NCBI GenBank assembly: GCA_029254025.1
Contig: JAQWYK010000002.1
Location: 62,001 to 126,000, forward strand
Length of the DNA: 64,000 nucleotides
DNA from: Crocinitomicaceae bacterium
GTDB lineage: Bacteria > Bacteroidota > Bacteroidia > Flavobacteriales_D > Crocinitomicaceae
Reading direction: 5' to 3'
Shown one piece after another: positions 28,057-37,005 of this stretch. Numbering within the stretch: position 1 is the stretch's first letter; each line of letters begins with the position of its first letter. The notes beneath the pieces are model-generated. The model was not told the origin of the DNA and made no database searches. It saw nothing but the letters and a program-made list of their open reading frames with translations. The position numbers were made by a program, and so were the translations under genes.

Positions 28057-28266
28057 ATGAAAAAAGTAGTAAGACTTGCACTGCCAGTTGTTGCCTTTGC
28101 AGCATTCTCGTTAACTTCTTGTAAGAAATGTGAAGAGTGCCATTATGATGGCCCAAACGGAGAGGTTGAATTAGGTGAGTTCTGTGACGAGGAGTTAGAA
28201 GACATGGAGGCAAATGGCTACGTTGCGGATAGTGTGACGTATGAGGTTCATTGCCACGAGCATTAG
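28057..28266 (+). CDS. Small Cys/His-rich lipoprotein
   Basis: This 69-residue protein has a signal and lipobox SLTSC with the lipidated cysteine at residue 22. The mature part is short, acidic and rich in Cys and His (CKKCEECHYDG, EFCDEE, VHCHEH). The ATG is 5 bp after the receptor stop codon, so it is translated from the same mRNA. Short lipoproteins starting CKKCxxC are widespread in this group and are not all metal proteins. Still, the ligand-like tail and the metal-regulated neighbour make metal binding at the membrane plausible. Confidence 0.75.
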   Translation: MKKVVRLALPVVAFAAFSLTSCKKCEECHYDGPNGEVELGEFCDEELEDMEANGYVADSVTYEVHCHEH

Positions 28267-28270
28267 TATT

Positions 28271-28320
28271 GAATTTAGAGTTTAGAATTCTGAGTTCTGA
28301 GTTCTAAACTCTGAGTTTAA
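28271..28320. repeat. TTTAGA-type inverted repeat between convergent genes
   Basis: AGAGTTTAGAA at 28277-28287 pairs perfectly with TTCTAAACTCT at 28302-28312, with a 14-base loop made of similar words. It fills the gap between two convergent genes, where it could serve as a two-way terminator. It is one member of a dispersed family found also at about 45.8, 46.8 and 48.4 kb. Confidence 0.6.
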
Positions 28321-29273
28321 ATCAATACAAATTTAAGTACGTTAACGACAACGATTAAGTAGAAGAGCGCGGAGACGACCAGTGGCGCCCTGGAATCTAG
28401 GTATGCATATGGAAGAATCAAAGCAAGAACGATTGCCCCGGGAGCCAGGTAGTAGCTCGTGTTATAAACGTAGGTTGTTGCTACTGCGGTGATTAACGTA
28501 AAGAGAAACACAAAAATCACTACACTCAGTAAGCGCTTGTAACGAATCGTGCTTTTGGGTAACCGGCTGATTATGTTCTTATAGCTGATCCCTAGTAATA
28601 TAAGTACTACCACATAAGGAATCCATAATAAAAATCCATTGAACTGCAGGAAGTTGAGCTTAGCACCAAAAAACAGTAATCGTGTGTGAAATTCCGGGTT
28701 CGCGCAAAACAAATAGAGCATGGGGATCGAAATTCCAAATGCCGTGAGTGCGTATTCCCGCAGAATAAATGGACGAATCCTGGCGATGCTCATCCACAAG
28801 AACGGCAACATCATCATATAAATCGGGTTAAGGGTAACTGCCACACCTAAGAAAAACGCGCTAAAGAAACTGGCTGCACGTCCGTCTTCGTTCTGTTTCA
28901 AGCGAAATAATTGGGCTATCATTAAAATCAGGAAGGTATGTGCTAATGCTTCTCCGTTAAACAATACACTTAACGGGAATAAACAGGCAATAATCACATA
29001 AATCAATGAGGGTAAGTAGGTGTTTTTATCGTAGAACTCATTTCGATTGAAAATACTGTTCACCAGCATTCCGTTGAGGGACAAAAAAAATACCGCTAAA
29101 CATCCTAATAACCAATTGAACGTTCCTTGAGGCTGTATCAACCACAAATTGGTATGAAATTTCTCCGAAGCAATTAATGTCGGATAAAAATACTCTAACA
29201 CTAAATTTCCCATAGGAATAATGGGAAGAAGAAACAAAACAAACGTTTGATTACTGGAGAATAACTTAAACAT
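28317..29273 (-). CDS. Polytopic membrane protein, DUF6427-like
   Basis: This protein of about 318 residues has roughly ten hydrophobic segments and few charged loops. It resembles the DUF6427 family found in Bacteroidota, whose function is unknown; the layout (EALAHTFLILMIAQLFRLKQNE, LNPIYMMMLPFLW) recalls polytopic proteins such as glycosyltransferase-type membrane enzymes. The frame extends to a GTG at 29324, but the ATG at 29273 (MFKLFSSNQTFV) begins directly with a standard membrane-protein N-terminus and was chosen. It is the last minus-strand gene after wzc, 300 bp away, and is not obviously part of the polysaccharide machinery. Confidence 0.6.
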   Translation of the reverse strand: MFKLFSSNQTFVLFLLPIIPMGNLVLEYFYPTLIASEKFHTNLWLIQPQGTFNWLLGCLAVFFLSLNGMLVNSIFNRNEFYDKNTYLPSLIYVIIACLFPLSVLFNGEALAHTFLILMIAQLFRLKQNEDGRAASFFSAFFLGVAVTLNPIYMMMLPFLWMSIARIRPFILREYALTAFGISIPMLYLFCANPEFHTRLLFFGAKLNFLQFNGFLLWIPYVVVLILLGISYKNIISRLPKSTIRYKRLLSVVIFVFLFTLITAVATTYVYNTSYYLAPGAIVLALILPYAYLDSRAPLVVSALFYLIVVVNVLKFVLI

Positions 29274-29573
29274 AGATATAAAATTAGGATTAATTGTTAA
29301 AGTAAAAACGCCGTAGGTTTTCACATTTTTATTCTTTGATTATAAAATCAACGAAGGATGTTATAAACATATTAACGAGAGAATTGAATTGCTTAAATAA
29401 ATGATTACAATCTATCACTCTCTTTTTTTGGAATAACTATGAAATATACAATAAGATAGACATTCTCTAATAAGAGGTTCATTTCTACAATCCGGTTGAT
29501 TGAGAATTTGGATAATTCCACCCTAATAAATTCATTTTTTTCTGATTAAAAGCTTTTACGGTGAGGAAGAATC
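29274..29573. other. AT-rich gap between wzc and the membrane protein gene
   Basis: About 300 bases without a supportable gene. It is very AT-rich and contains no clear hairpin terminator after wzc. Probably the end of the polysaccharide operon and the promoter region of the downstream gene. Confidence 0.5.
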
Positions 29574-31964
29574 CTAATTTTTGAATAGGCGTTGCCAGAA
29601 GGATTTATCGGTGTGGCCATAACCATAACCATAACCATAAGTTCCGTATGTGCGGTTGGACATTTTGACGCCGTTCAATACCAGGGCAATGTTCTTCAAT
29701 CCCTTATCTTTTGCCAATTTCACCGGTATTTCTAATGCATTTTTATCCAAGTAATTGGCACGCACCACGTACAGCAATACATCAGCGTAATCTAAAATTG
29801 AGATGGTATCTACAACCAATCCTACTGGTGCTGTGTCAACCACAATATACTCATACTGTGTTTTTAAAAAGTCAAATACTCTACCCAAACGTTCACTTAG
29901 CAGTAACTCACTAGGGTTTGGGGGGATAGATCCCGATAAAATATAATCGAATTGCACCTCGCCTTTTCCTTTGCGAATGATGCTTTCTACAGACATTCCC
30001 TGGTTCACAATAAAATCGGTCACGCCATTTTCATTCCGCTCCAACAAATACTCGCTTATTTTTGGCGCACGTAAATCCAGACCGAGCAACACCACCTTCT
30101 TATCCGATAAAGCCAAGGAATTGGCTAGATTCAATGCAGTGAACGTTTTACCCTCTCCAGCAATGGTGGACGTAGAAAAAATCACTTTGCCCAACTGAGC
30201 GTCCTGCTGTCGGATCAAAAACGACATGTTCGTCCGCAACATGCGAAAGGCTTCACTTATCGCACTGCGATTTCCAGGGGTAGCGACCAGCGATTCTGAC
30301 GTATCTCCAGCCGGGATTTGACCGATAAAAGGCAACCCTGTGCGATCGACCTCTTCCTTCGTTTTAATCTTTGTATCTAACAACTCTTTCACGTAAATAA
30401 CTCCAATCGGCAAAATCAAGCCCAATAAGACCGCTCCTAAAAAAATGATTTTCTTTTTGGGAGCAATGGGCTCACGCGAGGTATAGGCGTGATCCAATAC
30501 CTTCACGCTGCCGAGCGTACTGGCCATGGCAATTTCGTTTTCCTCCCGTTTCTGTAATAAATACAAGTACAGTGTTTCTTTAATTTGCTGCTGACGCAAA
30601 ATCTCCCGATATTCCCGCTCATATTCGGGTACATTCGCCAATTTCCCTTTGTAAATGGCTTCTTGCTTTTTCAGCACTCCAAGTTGCAATTCCAAACTTT
30701 GCCCTAATTTATTCAAACTCTCTTTCAAACTTGCACGGATGGAAACAATCTGCCCATCAATGTTGGCCACCATGGGGTTCTTGGCACTAGAACTTTCCAA
30801 CAAACGGTTGCGTTCCAATACCAGCTTATTATGTTCTGCCGTCAGATTGGCGATACTCACATCTTCGAACCCTAAGTTGGCAGGCAGCAACTCGTCGTAT
30901 CCTTTTGCTTTTTGGATAAATTCGTTCATAAATTCCGCCAACGACAACTGAATATTGACTTCCGTAATTGATTTTTCGAGCTCACTTTCTTTCGTCAAGA
31001 ACATGGCGGCATCGGTCTCCACATCAATGAGACGATTTTTAAACTTAAAGGCTTCACTGGAATCTTCCACCGAAGACAATTCCTTTTCTATAAGTAACAT
31101 CCGCTCCTTAATGAAATCACTCGTGGATTCCGTAACTTCATTCTTATCCAGAATTGCGCGTTGCTCATGCTTAAGAATAATGGTATTAATAATATCATTG
31201 TTCAATTCGATTACCGGTCCTTTGTGTTTGATTTGAATCGCAGAGGCATCTTTGTTCACGGCCTCTATTGTTAAGTTTTCCTTCACAGCATCTACCGCAT
31301 TTTCCAGCGTACGCAGGGTAAGTTCATAGGTATTTCCCACTTCTACTCCTTCAGTGCTTTTTCCCCGATGAAAGAGGACATCCCCAACACTCGTTTTAAT
31401 GAGGTCATCAAATGCTAGGTTATCGTGCACTCTTTCTTCGGTGACTCCAGGAGTAGTGGAATATGTCTCTTGCACATACAGCAGATTATTACCCAGCACT
31501 TTTATATCGAAGCGAACAGAATGGGGCAACGTGTCCAACTCCTTTTTCGACAAATTGGTACTGAACGGTAACTCTTTATAGTAAAGCACATCTTTTTGAA
31601 TCGCACTTGTTTTTAATAAAATCGTTTCTTGCAATCCCAATTCGCGGACAACATCACGAATAATCGTTCGCGAGTTAAATACTTCAATCTCATTGTAAAC
31701 ATTCGAGTTCCCTCCACCGATGCCCAAATCACTAAAAATGTCCAAATCCATTCCTAGCCCGCCTTTTTTATCGTCCTTTACCAACACCGCTGCTTTGGAT
31801 TCATAAATGTTGACTTGGGATTTCACATAAAAATAGCCGCCTACCGCAAAAACAAACACAGATGCGACGATCCATGGCCAGTAACGGAGGTAATTGTACA
31901 ATAGCTCTTTGAGGTTGATTTCCTCGACGTTGCGTTGGGAAGTGTAAGGATTTTCGGTGGACAT
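29574..31964 (-). CDS. wzc: Wzc-type polysaccharide co-polymerase / tyrosine autokinase
   Basis: This 796-residue inner-membrane protein controls chain length and export of the polysaccharide by phosphorylating its own C-terminal tyrosines. It has a Wzz domain with transmembrane segments near residues 33-50 and 508-525, and a long periplasmic coiled coil between them. The cytoplasmic BY-kinase follows with Walker A (STIAGEGKTFTALNLA), Walker A' (VVLLGLDLRAP) and Walker B (YEYIVVDTAPVG). The tail holds a tyrosine cluster (TYGTYGYGYGYGH) encoded partly by a (CCATAA)4 tandem repeat. The frame starts at TTG 31970 but ATG 31964 is preferred. It follows wza by 9 bp. Confidence 0.93.
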   Translation of the reverse strand: MSTENPYTSQRNVEEINLKELLYNYLRYWPWIVASVFVFAVGGYFYVKSQVNIYESKAAVLVKDDKKGGLGMDLDIFSDLGIGGGNSNVYNEIEVFNSRTIIRDVVRELGLQETILLKTSAIQKDVLYYKELPFSTNLSKKELDTLPHSVRFDIKVLGNNLLYVQETYSTTPGVTEERVHDNLAFDDLIKTSVGDVLFHRGKSTEGVEVGNTYELTLRTLENAVDAVKENLTIEAVNKDASAIQIKHKGPVIELNNDIINTIILKHEQRAILDKNEVTESTSDFIKERMLLIEKELSSVEDSSEAFKFKNRLIDVETDAAMFLTKESELEKSITEVNIQLSLAEFMNEFIQKAKGYDELLPANLGFEDVSIANLTAEHNKLVLERNRLLESSSAKNPMVANIDGQIVSIRASLKESLNKLGQSLELQLGVLKKQEAIYKGKLANVPEYEREYREILRQQQIKETLYLYLLQKREENEIAMASTLGSVKVLDHAYTSREPIAPKKKIIFLGAVLLGLILPIGVIYVKELLDTKIKTKEEVDRTGLPFIGQIPAGDTSESLVATPGNRSAISEAFRMLRTNMSFLIRQQDAQLGKVIFSTSTIAGEGKTFTALNLANSLALSDKKVVLLGLDLRAPKISEYLLERNENGVTDFIVNQGMSVESIIRKGKGEVQFDYILSGSIPPNPSELLLSERLGRVFDFLKTQYEYIVVDTAPVGLVVDTISILDYADVLLYVVRANYLDKNALEIPVKLAKDKGLKNIALVLNGVKMSNRTYGTYGYGYGYGHTDKSFWQRLFKN
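29627..29650. repeat. (CCATAA)4 microsatellite inside wzc
   Basis: Four perfect 6-bp units encode the Tyr-Gly repeat of the Wzc tail. A unit gained or lost keeps the frame but changes the number of tyrosines available for phosphorylation. Confidence 0.85.
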
Positions 31965-31973
31965 AAGCAAAAA

Positions 31974-32750
31974 TTAACGCGTGAGCAGGACGATGGTGGT
32001 GATGACCAGTGACGTCAATGAAATAAATAAAGGCCCTGCAGAACGCCAGAGTGTACCTTGACTGCGCGAAGCACTGTTGGGCTCTACATAGACCACGTCG
32101 TTTTGCTCTAAATAATAAACAGGGGAAGACAATACGTCTTTGGTGGTTAAATCAACGCGGTATTCCGTTTTATTCCCATTGCGATCGCGGATAACTAACA
32201 CGTTGTTGCGTTCTCCAGTAATCCGCAAATCCCCTGCTAAACCGATGGCTTCTAGCAATGTTATGCGCTCATTCGGAATTTGGAACGTCCCAGGACGAGC
32301 AACTTCTCCCAATACGGTTACTTTGAAATTTTGAATCTGAATGTTTACCACCGGATGCTTAAGGTAATCGTTGTATTTCTCTTGCAATTCTTTAGTCAAC
32401 GCCATTCGGTCTTTCCCTTCGGCCTTCACTTTTCCAATAATGGGTAGGTCAACGTCGCCATTTTGATCGATTAAATAACCAGCTCGCACCGGAACACCTT
32501 GAGCGTATCCGCCAATCATTCCTTGTTGGCCTGAAAGTGGGGGGAAATTAAACGCTACCGCTGTCTCTGGGTCTTCTGCCGTAACAATCACCGACAAAAA
32601 ATCATCCGTTTTAAACACCGGAGTATAATTCGCTGGACCAGTAGCGACAGTATCCGCACCGGCTGTTTGAAAATAAACCATCTTTTTCCGGGTTGAGCAA
32701 GAGGTGATTAGAATTCCAAGGAGGAGAAGTAGGCAACTATATTTGAACAT
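31974..32750 (-). CDS. wza: Wza-type outer-membrane polysaccharide export lipoprotein
   Basis: This protein of 258 residues is an exported lipoprotein (lipobox LITSC, Cys18 from the ATG at 32750). It carries the Poly_export domain (DDFLSVIVTAEDPE, GYLIDQNGDVDLPIIGKVKAEG) and SLBB segments (KVTVLGEVARPGTFQIP, ITLLEAIGLAGDL). It forms the outer-membrane channel that works with Wzc. A C-terminal hydrophobic helix is present (LFISLTSLVITTIVLL). A GTG at 32762 is in frame, but the ATG gives a cleaner signal. It overlies a short gap to wzc and is preceded by an octanucleotide repeat array at 32791. Confidence 0.92.
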   Translation of the reverse strand: MFKYSCLLLLLGILITSCSTRKKMVYFQTAGADTVATGPANYTPVFKTDDFLSVIVTAEDPETAVAFNFPPLSGQQGMIGGYAQGVPVRAGYLIDQNGDVDLPIIGKVKAEGKDRMALTKELQEKYNDYLKHPVVNIQIQNFKVTVLGEVARPGTFQIPNERITLLEAIGLAGDLRITGERNNVLVIRDRNGNKTEYRVDLTTKDVLSSPVYYLEQNDVVYVEPNSASRSQGTLWRSAGPLFISLTSLVITTIVLLTR

Positions 32751-33234
32751 GCTTATTTTCACAATTTTGCGCGAATTTACAATAAAAATTCAATTCGACA
32801 ATTTGACAATTCGACAATTTGACGATGGGGACAATTAGTCAATGAGGTAATTTGAGGATGGAGATTAGAATTTAGAATGCAGAGTTTAGAGTTGGGTGAT
32901 GGGAGGCTCTGCCTTCGACTTCGCTAAGGCAGCGTGAAACTTTCAATTGTAGGACGGGCATGCGCTCACTTCGGCTTCACTCAGTGCATTGCAGTCAGCG
33001 TCTACTTTCAACTTGAAGACAAGCAATGTAGGAATCGGTCCCTCCTTCGGCGCGCCCGCGGTCAGCGGAGTGTGTTTTAATTGTGGGATTAAACCAGGCG
33101 ACCGAGTGCGCATGACGAAAAAGGGGAAGGAAAGGATGAAGGGGAATTGGCTACGCCGATGCAGAAACAGGCACGGCTGTGGGAGATGTTGTAATAATCT
33201 ACGACGATGTGCATTTTGCACCGGATTCAGACTA
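32751..33234. other. Non-coding gap upstream of wza with several repeat types
   Basis: This 484-bp stretch lies between wza and the initiating transferase gene. It contains an 8-bp tandem array (32791-32822), TTTAGA-type words (about 32863-32895), and a hairpin CTGCCTT/AAGGCAG around 32910-32935. A more GC-rich segment follows from about 32950 to 33230. The overlapping ORFs on both strands here look accidental. The wza promoter presumably lies in the AT-rich left part. Confidence 0.55.
32791..32822. repeat. Octanucleotide tandem repeat CAATTYGA x4
   Basis: CAATTCGA and CAATTTGA alternate for four units, then the pattern decays (CGATGGGGACAATT). It starts 41 bp upstream of the wza ATG, in the likely promoter area. 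Related words recur at about 51823-51860 at the other end of the locus. Confidence 0.8.
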
Positions 33235-34653
33235 TTAGTAGGCTTTTTCTTCACCGCGAATCATATTCCAAACGGTGAGCCATACAATTTTTATATCCAA
33301 GAGAAAACTCCAGTTTTCGATGTACCAAATGTCAAATTCGACGCGTTTTTTCATGTCTATCAACTCTTTCGTTTCTCCGCGATAACCGTTGACTTGCGCC
33401 CAACCTGTAATGCCTGGTTTGGCATAGTGGCGCACCAAATAATTATGGATCAATTCAGCGTATTGCTCGGTATGCTTGATCATGTGAGGACGTGGGCCGA
33501 CTACAGACATATTCCCCCATAGCACATTGAAGAATTGTGGTAATTCGTCTAAATTGGTTTTCCGCATAAAAGCGCCTAATCTGGTTATTCGTGGGTCATG
33601 CGCTGTTGCTTGTAACTCATCCGCCAATGAATTGACGCGCATAGTCCTGAATTTCAAGCAGGTAAACGCTTTGTTGTCTTCTCCAGTGCGCTTTTGCCTA
33701 AAAAAAACTGGGCCCGCTGAACTCGACTTAATTAAAATCATTAAAATGGGAAATAACCATGAAAAAACTCCTACGATTACCAGCAGAGAAAATAGTATAT
33801 CGAAGAGTTTCTTCACCAATCGATGTGCGGGTATTTCTAACGGCTCCTTGCGCAGCATAAGAACAGGCGTACTTTCATAAAAGTCGATAGTTACTTTTCT
33901 AGCTCTTGTATATTCATGGAAATCAGGCACAAACTTTACCCGTACCATATACTTCTCACAAAGTTTAATTAATTCAGTGATGCGGTCAGCATCATTAAAA
34001 TGCAGTGCAATGTACATTTCATGGACCTTGTTTTCACTCAAGTAGGCTTCAATTTCGTCTATTTTTCCTATGATATTTGCATTTTCGAGATATTTCGATT
34101 GGGGCGCATCATCGAAGAATCCAGCTACTCGAAAACCATAAGAAAGATCTGAACTCACGATTCGCGCAATTCGGGTACCACTTTTGTTGCAGCCAACAAT
34201 TATCACATTCCTAAAATTATAACCTTGAGCACGCACATACTTTATAAGCTTCAGAAAAACAATCCTGAAAAGGATTACTGAACCGTAAAATGACAGGAAG
34301 AAATAAAGCATCCGCAACCGCGAAATTTGATCGTAGTCCAGCACAATAATGCTCACCGCAATAATACCACTGTGGATCAATAAAATACGGAACGTTCTTC
34401 CAAGCAAATTTTCAATACGTTCTACACGCATAAGCTTGTAAGCGTTTTTGTAGAGCACCAAACCTACCCAAAGCGCATTGGCAAAAAGCCAAACGGTTTT
34501 TATTTCAGACTCATCCAGTTTCGCCAAATTACCGTAGCGCAGCCACAGCGACAAGGGATAAGCCACATTAAGCAATACCAAATCCCATAGAAGCAATATG
34601 GTCTTCATGTATCTTGAAAAACGGTTAGAGGCTAGGAAGCGGAGGAGAGGCAT
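33235..34653 (-). CDS. Undecaprenyl-phosphate sugar-1-phosphate transferase (WcaJ/PssY-like)
   Basis: This 472-residue polyprenyl glycosylphosphotransferase starts the repeat unit by moving a sugar phosphate from a UDP-sugar to undecaprenyl phosphate. N-terminal membrane segments surround a CoA-binding/Rossmann-like domain (NVIIVGCNKSGTRIARI). A re-entrant membrane helix follows, and then the catalytic domain with PVFFRQKRTGEDNKAFTCLKFRTM, LDELPQFFNVLWGNMSVVGPRP and GITGWAQVNGYRGET. These features define the family. Which sugar it loads cannot be told from the sequence. It ends directly before the repeat-rich gap upstream of wza. Confidence 0.93.
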   Translation of the reverse strand: MPLLRFLASNRFSRYMKTILLLWDLVLLNVAYPLSLWLRYGNLAKLDESEIKTVWLFANALWVGLVLYKNAYKLMRVERIENLLGRTFRILLIHSGIIAVSIIVLDYDQISRLRMLYFFLSFYGSVILFRIVFLKLIKYVRAQGYNFRNVIIVGCNKSGTRIARIVSSDLSYGFRVAGFFDDAPQSKYLENANIIGKIDEIEAYLSENKVHEMYIALHFNDADRITELIKLCEKYMVRVKFVPDFHEYTRARKVTIDFYESTPVLMLRKEPLEIPAHRLVKKLFDILFSLLVIVGVFSWLFPILMILIKSSSAGPVFFRQKRTGEDNKAFTCLKFRTMRVNSLADELQATAHDPRITRLGAFMRKTNLDELPQFFNVLWGNMSVVGPRPHMIKHTEQYAELIHNYLVRHYAKPGITGWAQVNGYRGETKELIDMKKRVEFDIWYIENWSFLLDIKIVWLTVWNMIRGEEKAY

Positions 34654-34666
34654 GATTAGGTTAAAA

Positions 34667-35758
34667 TTATACTTTTAGAATGTCCTTAAAATGAGTTTCG
34701 TACTGGTCTATTATTTTATTCCAATTATAGACGTCTTTTATCTTAGAGCTATTATTTTCAACAAAGTTAGAAAAACTCTTTTTTTGTATTTTCTGAAGGT
34801 AGCCAGCAACATCATCCGCTGAATTAAAAAAGACAGCATCGTTACCTAATATCGCTTTATTAAAAGTATTATCGTTTGCGCATATTAACGCAGAAGATCC
34901 CATTGCTTCTAAAAGAGATGGATTTGTCCCACCAACAGTGTGGCCATGAAAGTAAATATTGGAAAAAAACCTCAAATTGTTAAGTATATTCTGATCATAA
35001 ATACCACCGAGAAATTGAATTCGATCACACAATTTGAATTTTTCTTTTAAATATGCACCATATTTCGTGTCGTGCTTACCGATTACTAAAAATGGTCTTG
35101 ATAAACTTGCCATCGCGACACCATTCAAAATTACTTCAATACTGTTTTCAGGCTCTAATCGGGCAATGAGTAAATCATAGTTAAGTTCAGAAAGCTCATA
35201 TTCTGTTAGAACTTGGGGGTTAGGTTTTTCAAAAACGTCAGATCCATAAGGGATGTAAGTAGAGTTTTTATTGTATTTATCTTTCAGGTAATCCTGTATT
35301 CCAATTGAATCCGAAATTAAATGGTCCGAATGTTTCACTGCTAGTTTTTCAGCATACTGAAGAAATTTCTTAACTTTTTTAGAGTACTTGGTTCTCTTCC
35401 ATTCCAACCCGTCCATGTTGGTCGTAATGATGGCTTTTTTAGGGAAAAGCCTAGACCAAACTGAACTACTAGTATATCCTAATTGTAGGATGATGTCAAA
35501 ATTTCGTTTTCGAGCATCAAGAATGCAGTTGAGATCATAAATGAATTGACCTGCTGTACCGATTTTGTCTTCGGGGTCTTTGCAATGGATGATTTTTACG
35601 CCTTGATACTCTTTCTCTTGATAGGGGTGGGTATGAGAATTGTAGACTGTTACTTCATGACTTCTATCTACTAGGCCTACTGAAACATATTCTGCGAACT
35701 GTTCAAAACCACCATAATAATTGGGTATTCCTCGGGTACCGATGATTGCAATTTTCAT
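34667..35758 (-). CDS. DUF1972-type glycosyltransferase (rhamnosyltransferase-like)
   Basis: This 363-residue GT-B enzyme has the DUF1972 N-terminus KIAIIGTRGIPNYYGGFEQFAEY and a GT4-type C-terminal domain with the nucleotide-sugar site GHTVGGTNPSLLEAMGSSA. Characterised relatives transfer rhamnose during O-antigen or capsule assembly. The rml genes in this locus provide dTDP-rhamnose as a fitting donor. It works in the cytoplasm on lipid-linked precursor. The start overlaps the preceding polymerase stop by 1 bp. Confidence 0.88.
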   Translation of the reverse strand: MKIAIIGTRGIPNYYGGFEQFAEYVSVGLVDRSHEVTVYNSHTHPYQEKEYQGVKIIHCKDPEDKIGTAGQFIYDLNCILDARKRNFDIILQLGYTSSSVWSRLFPKKAIITTNMDGLEWKRTKYSKKVKKFLQYAEKLAVKHSDHLISDSIGIQDYLKDKYNKNSTYIPYGSDVFEKPNPQVLTEYELSELNYDLLIARLEPENSIEVILNGVAMASLSRPFLVIGKHDTKYGAYLKEKFKLCDRIQFLGGIYDQNILNNLRFFSNIYFHGHTVGGTNPSLLEAMGSSALICANDNTFNKAILGNDAVFFNSADDVAGYLQKIQKKSFSNFVENNSSKIKDVYNWNKIIDQYETHFKDILKV

Positions 35759-37002
35759 TAAATATTTTTTGAACCAGATAAAAATTGATGGAGCTTATAA
35801 ATTAAGAAATTAGGAATAATTATATACAGAATGACTGAAGTATATCCACTACTCACTATTCCTGCAATAGCTACATTAATTGTGATTATTAAAATGAACT
35901 TACCAATATCAACTGAAAAATCATTCTTCAAAAGAACTCTTTTAATATAAATACTTAAACGAAGTAAAATCCAAGAAGTTAAAAAAGGATAAAGTATTAG
36001 TCCAAAAGTCCCGAAATTAATATAACCTTCGCCTAAAAGAGAAATTGTAACACTTCCACCGTCAAAGCTAAAGCCCATAGTTTCTTTCACCCATGTTCCT
36101 AAATTCGGTGAGTATCCAGGAGCTAGAGTATATATATCAATCCAATAACCATAACCATAGAGGAAATCGTCAAAACGATTTAAAATAATATCGAAATTTT
36201 GAATGTTTACAAACGGTCTCCAGCCTATTGTTAAAATAAACTTGGTTAAGAAATCTGCGTCTGCATTCATCCTGTATGCGCCTATTCCGACCAATAATAA
36301 ATAGCCTAGAAGACCTAATAAAACCACCTTGAAAATTTTTACTTTAGTTTTACTACGTACAATATTGATTATAAAAGCAAAAATAAGAAGTAAAAAAGCT
36401 GGTCCTCGGTTGCCGAACATCATTAAAATAAAAAATGCTACTACTAAAATTAGTATTCGCTTTGAAGTAGCAATGTTCATTGATGCGAAAATATAGCTCG
36501 AACCATACGTTATTAAAGCCATAGAAAGAATAGTAATGAATCCATTACCTTTTCTGGCTTCAATTCGAAAATTTTCAGCATCATCTGCCAACAACGGAAC
36601 TTGACCTACTTTTAGAATAAAAATAAGGAATAGAACTATACCTAAAAAAAAGATTACCCATGCAGCTTGTTCACTTCTCTTTGTTGGAGTGCCAAAGTTT
36701 AATTTGCGCAGATCTATTTTACGCAAGTAATTCGGCGAAATAGATTTTTCAAATTTAAAAACAAAACTAAATATGTAAGCAGAGATTAAAATTACTATCA
36801 AAGACGCCGTAATCACATTTACAGTGTAATCATCAATTTTAACTCCCTTGTGAATAAAAAAATTTTCCTTCCAAGATAGTGCAATAAAAAAGAAAAAAAT
36901 ATAGTATAAAACGAAGATAACGAAAGGATTCAATACATCGAATAAACTAAATTTTTTGTGGACAATAAAAATTACAATAATTGAAGATATCAAATAAAAC
37001 AT
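35758..37002 (-). CDS. Wzy-like O-antigen/capsule polymerase
   Basis: This 414-residue protein has about ten to twelve transmembrane segments and a large central loop (residues about 240-320, YRMNADADFLTKF to FDGGSVTISLLGEGYINFG). This topology is typical of oligosaccharide polymerases, and EGYINFGTFGLILYP resembles the conserved segment of the EpsG/Wzy class. Sequence identity is always low in this family, so the call rests on topology plus context between wzx, glycosyltransferases and the export genes. It would join flipped repeat units in the periplasm. Confidence 0.75.
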   Translation of the reverse strand: MFYLISSIIVIFIVHKKFSLFDVLNPFVIFVLYYIFFFFIALSWKENFFIHKGVKIDDYTVNVITASLIVILISAYIFSFVFKFEKSISPNYLRKIDLRKLNFGTPTKRSEQAAWVIFFLGIVLFLIFILKVGQVPLLADDAENFRIEARKGNGFITILSMALITYGSSYIFASMNIATSKRILILVVAFFILMMFGNRGPAFLLLIFAFIINIVRSKTKVKIFKVVLLGLLGYLLLVGIGAYRMNADADFLTKFILTIGWRPFVNIQNFDIILNRFDDFLYGYGYWIDIYTLAPGYSPNLGTWVKETMGFSFDGGSVTISLLGEGYINFGTFGLILYPFLTSWILLRLSIYIKRVLLKNDFSVDIGKFILIITINVAIAGIVSSGYTSVILYIIIPNFLIYKLHQFLSGSKNI

Positions 37003-37005
37003 TTG

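Noticed and set aside
32943-33522. Two overlapping open frames, one on each strand, in the gap upstream of wza
   Set aside because: No recognisable domain, odd composition (Cys-, Arg- and Pro-rich), and the plus-strand frame runs into the 3' end of the initiating transferase gene. The DNA looks like repeat-rich spacer.
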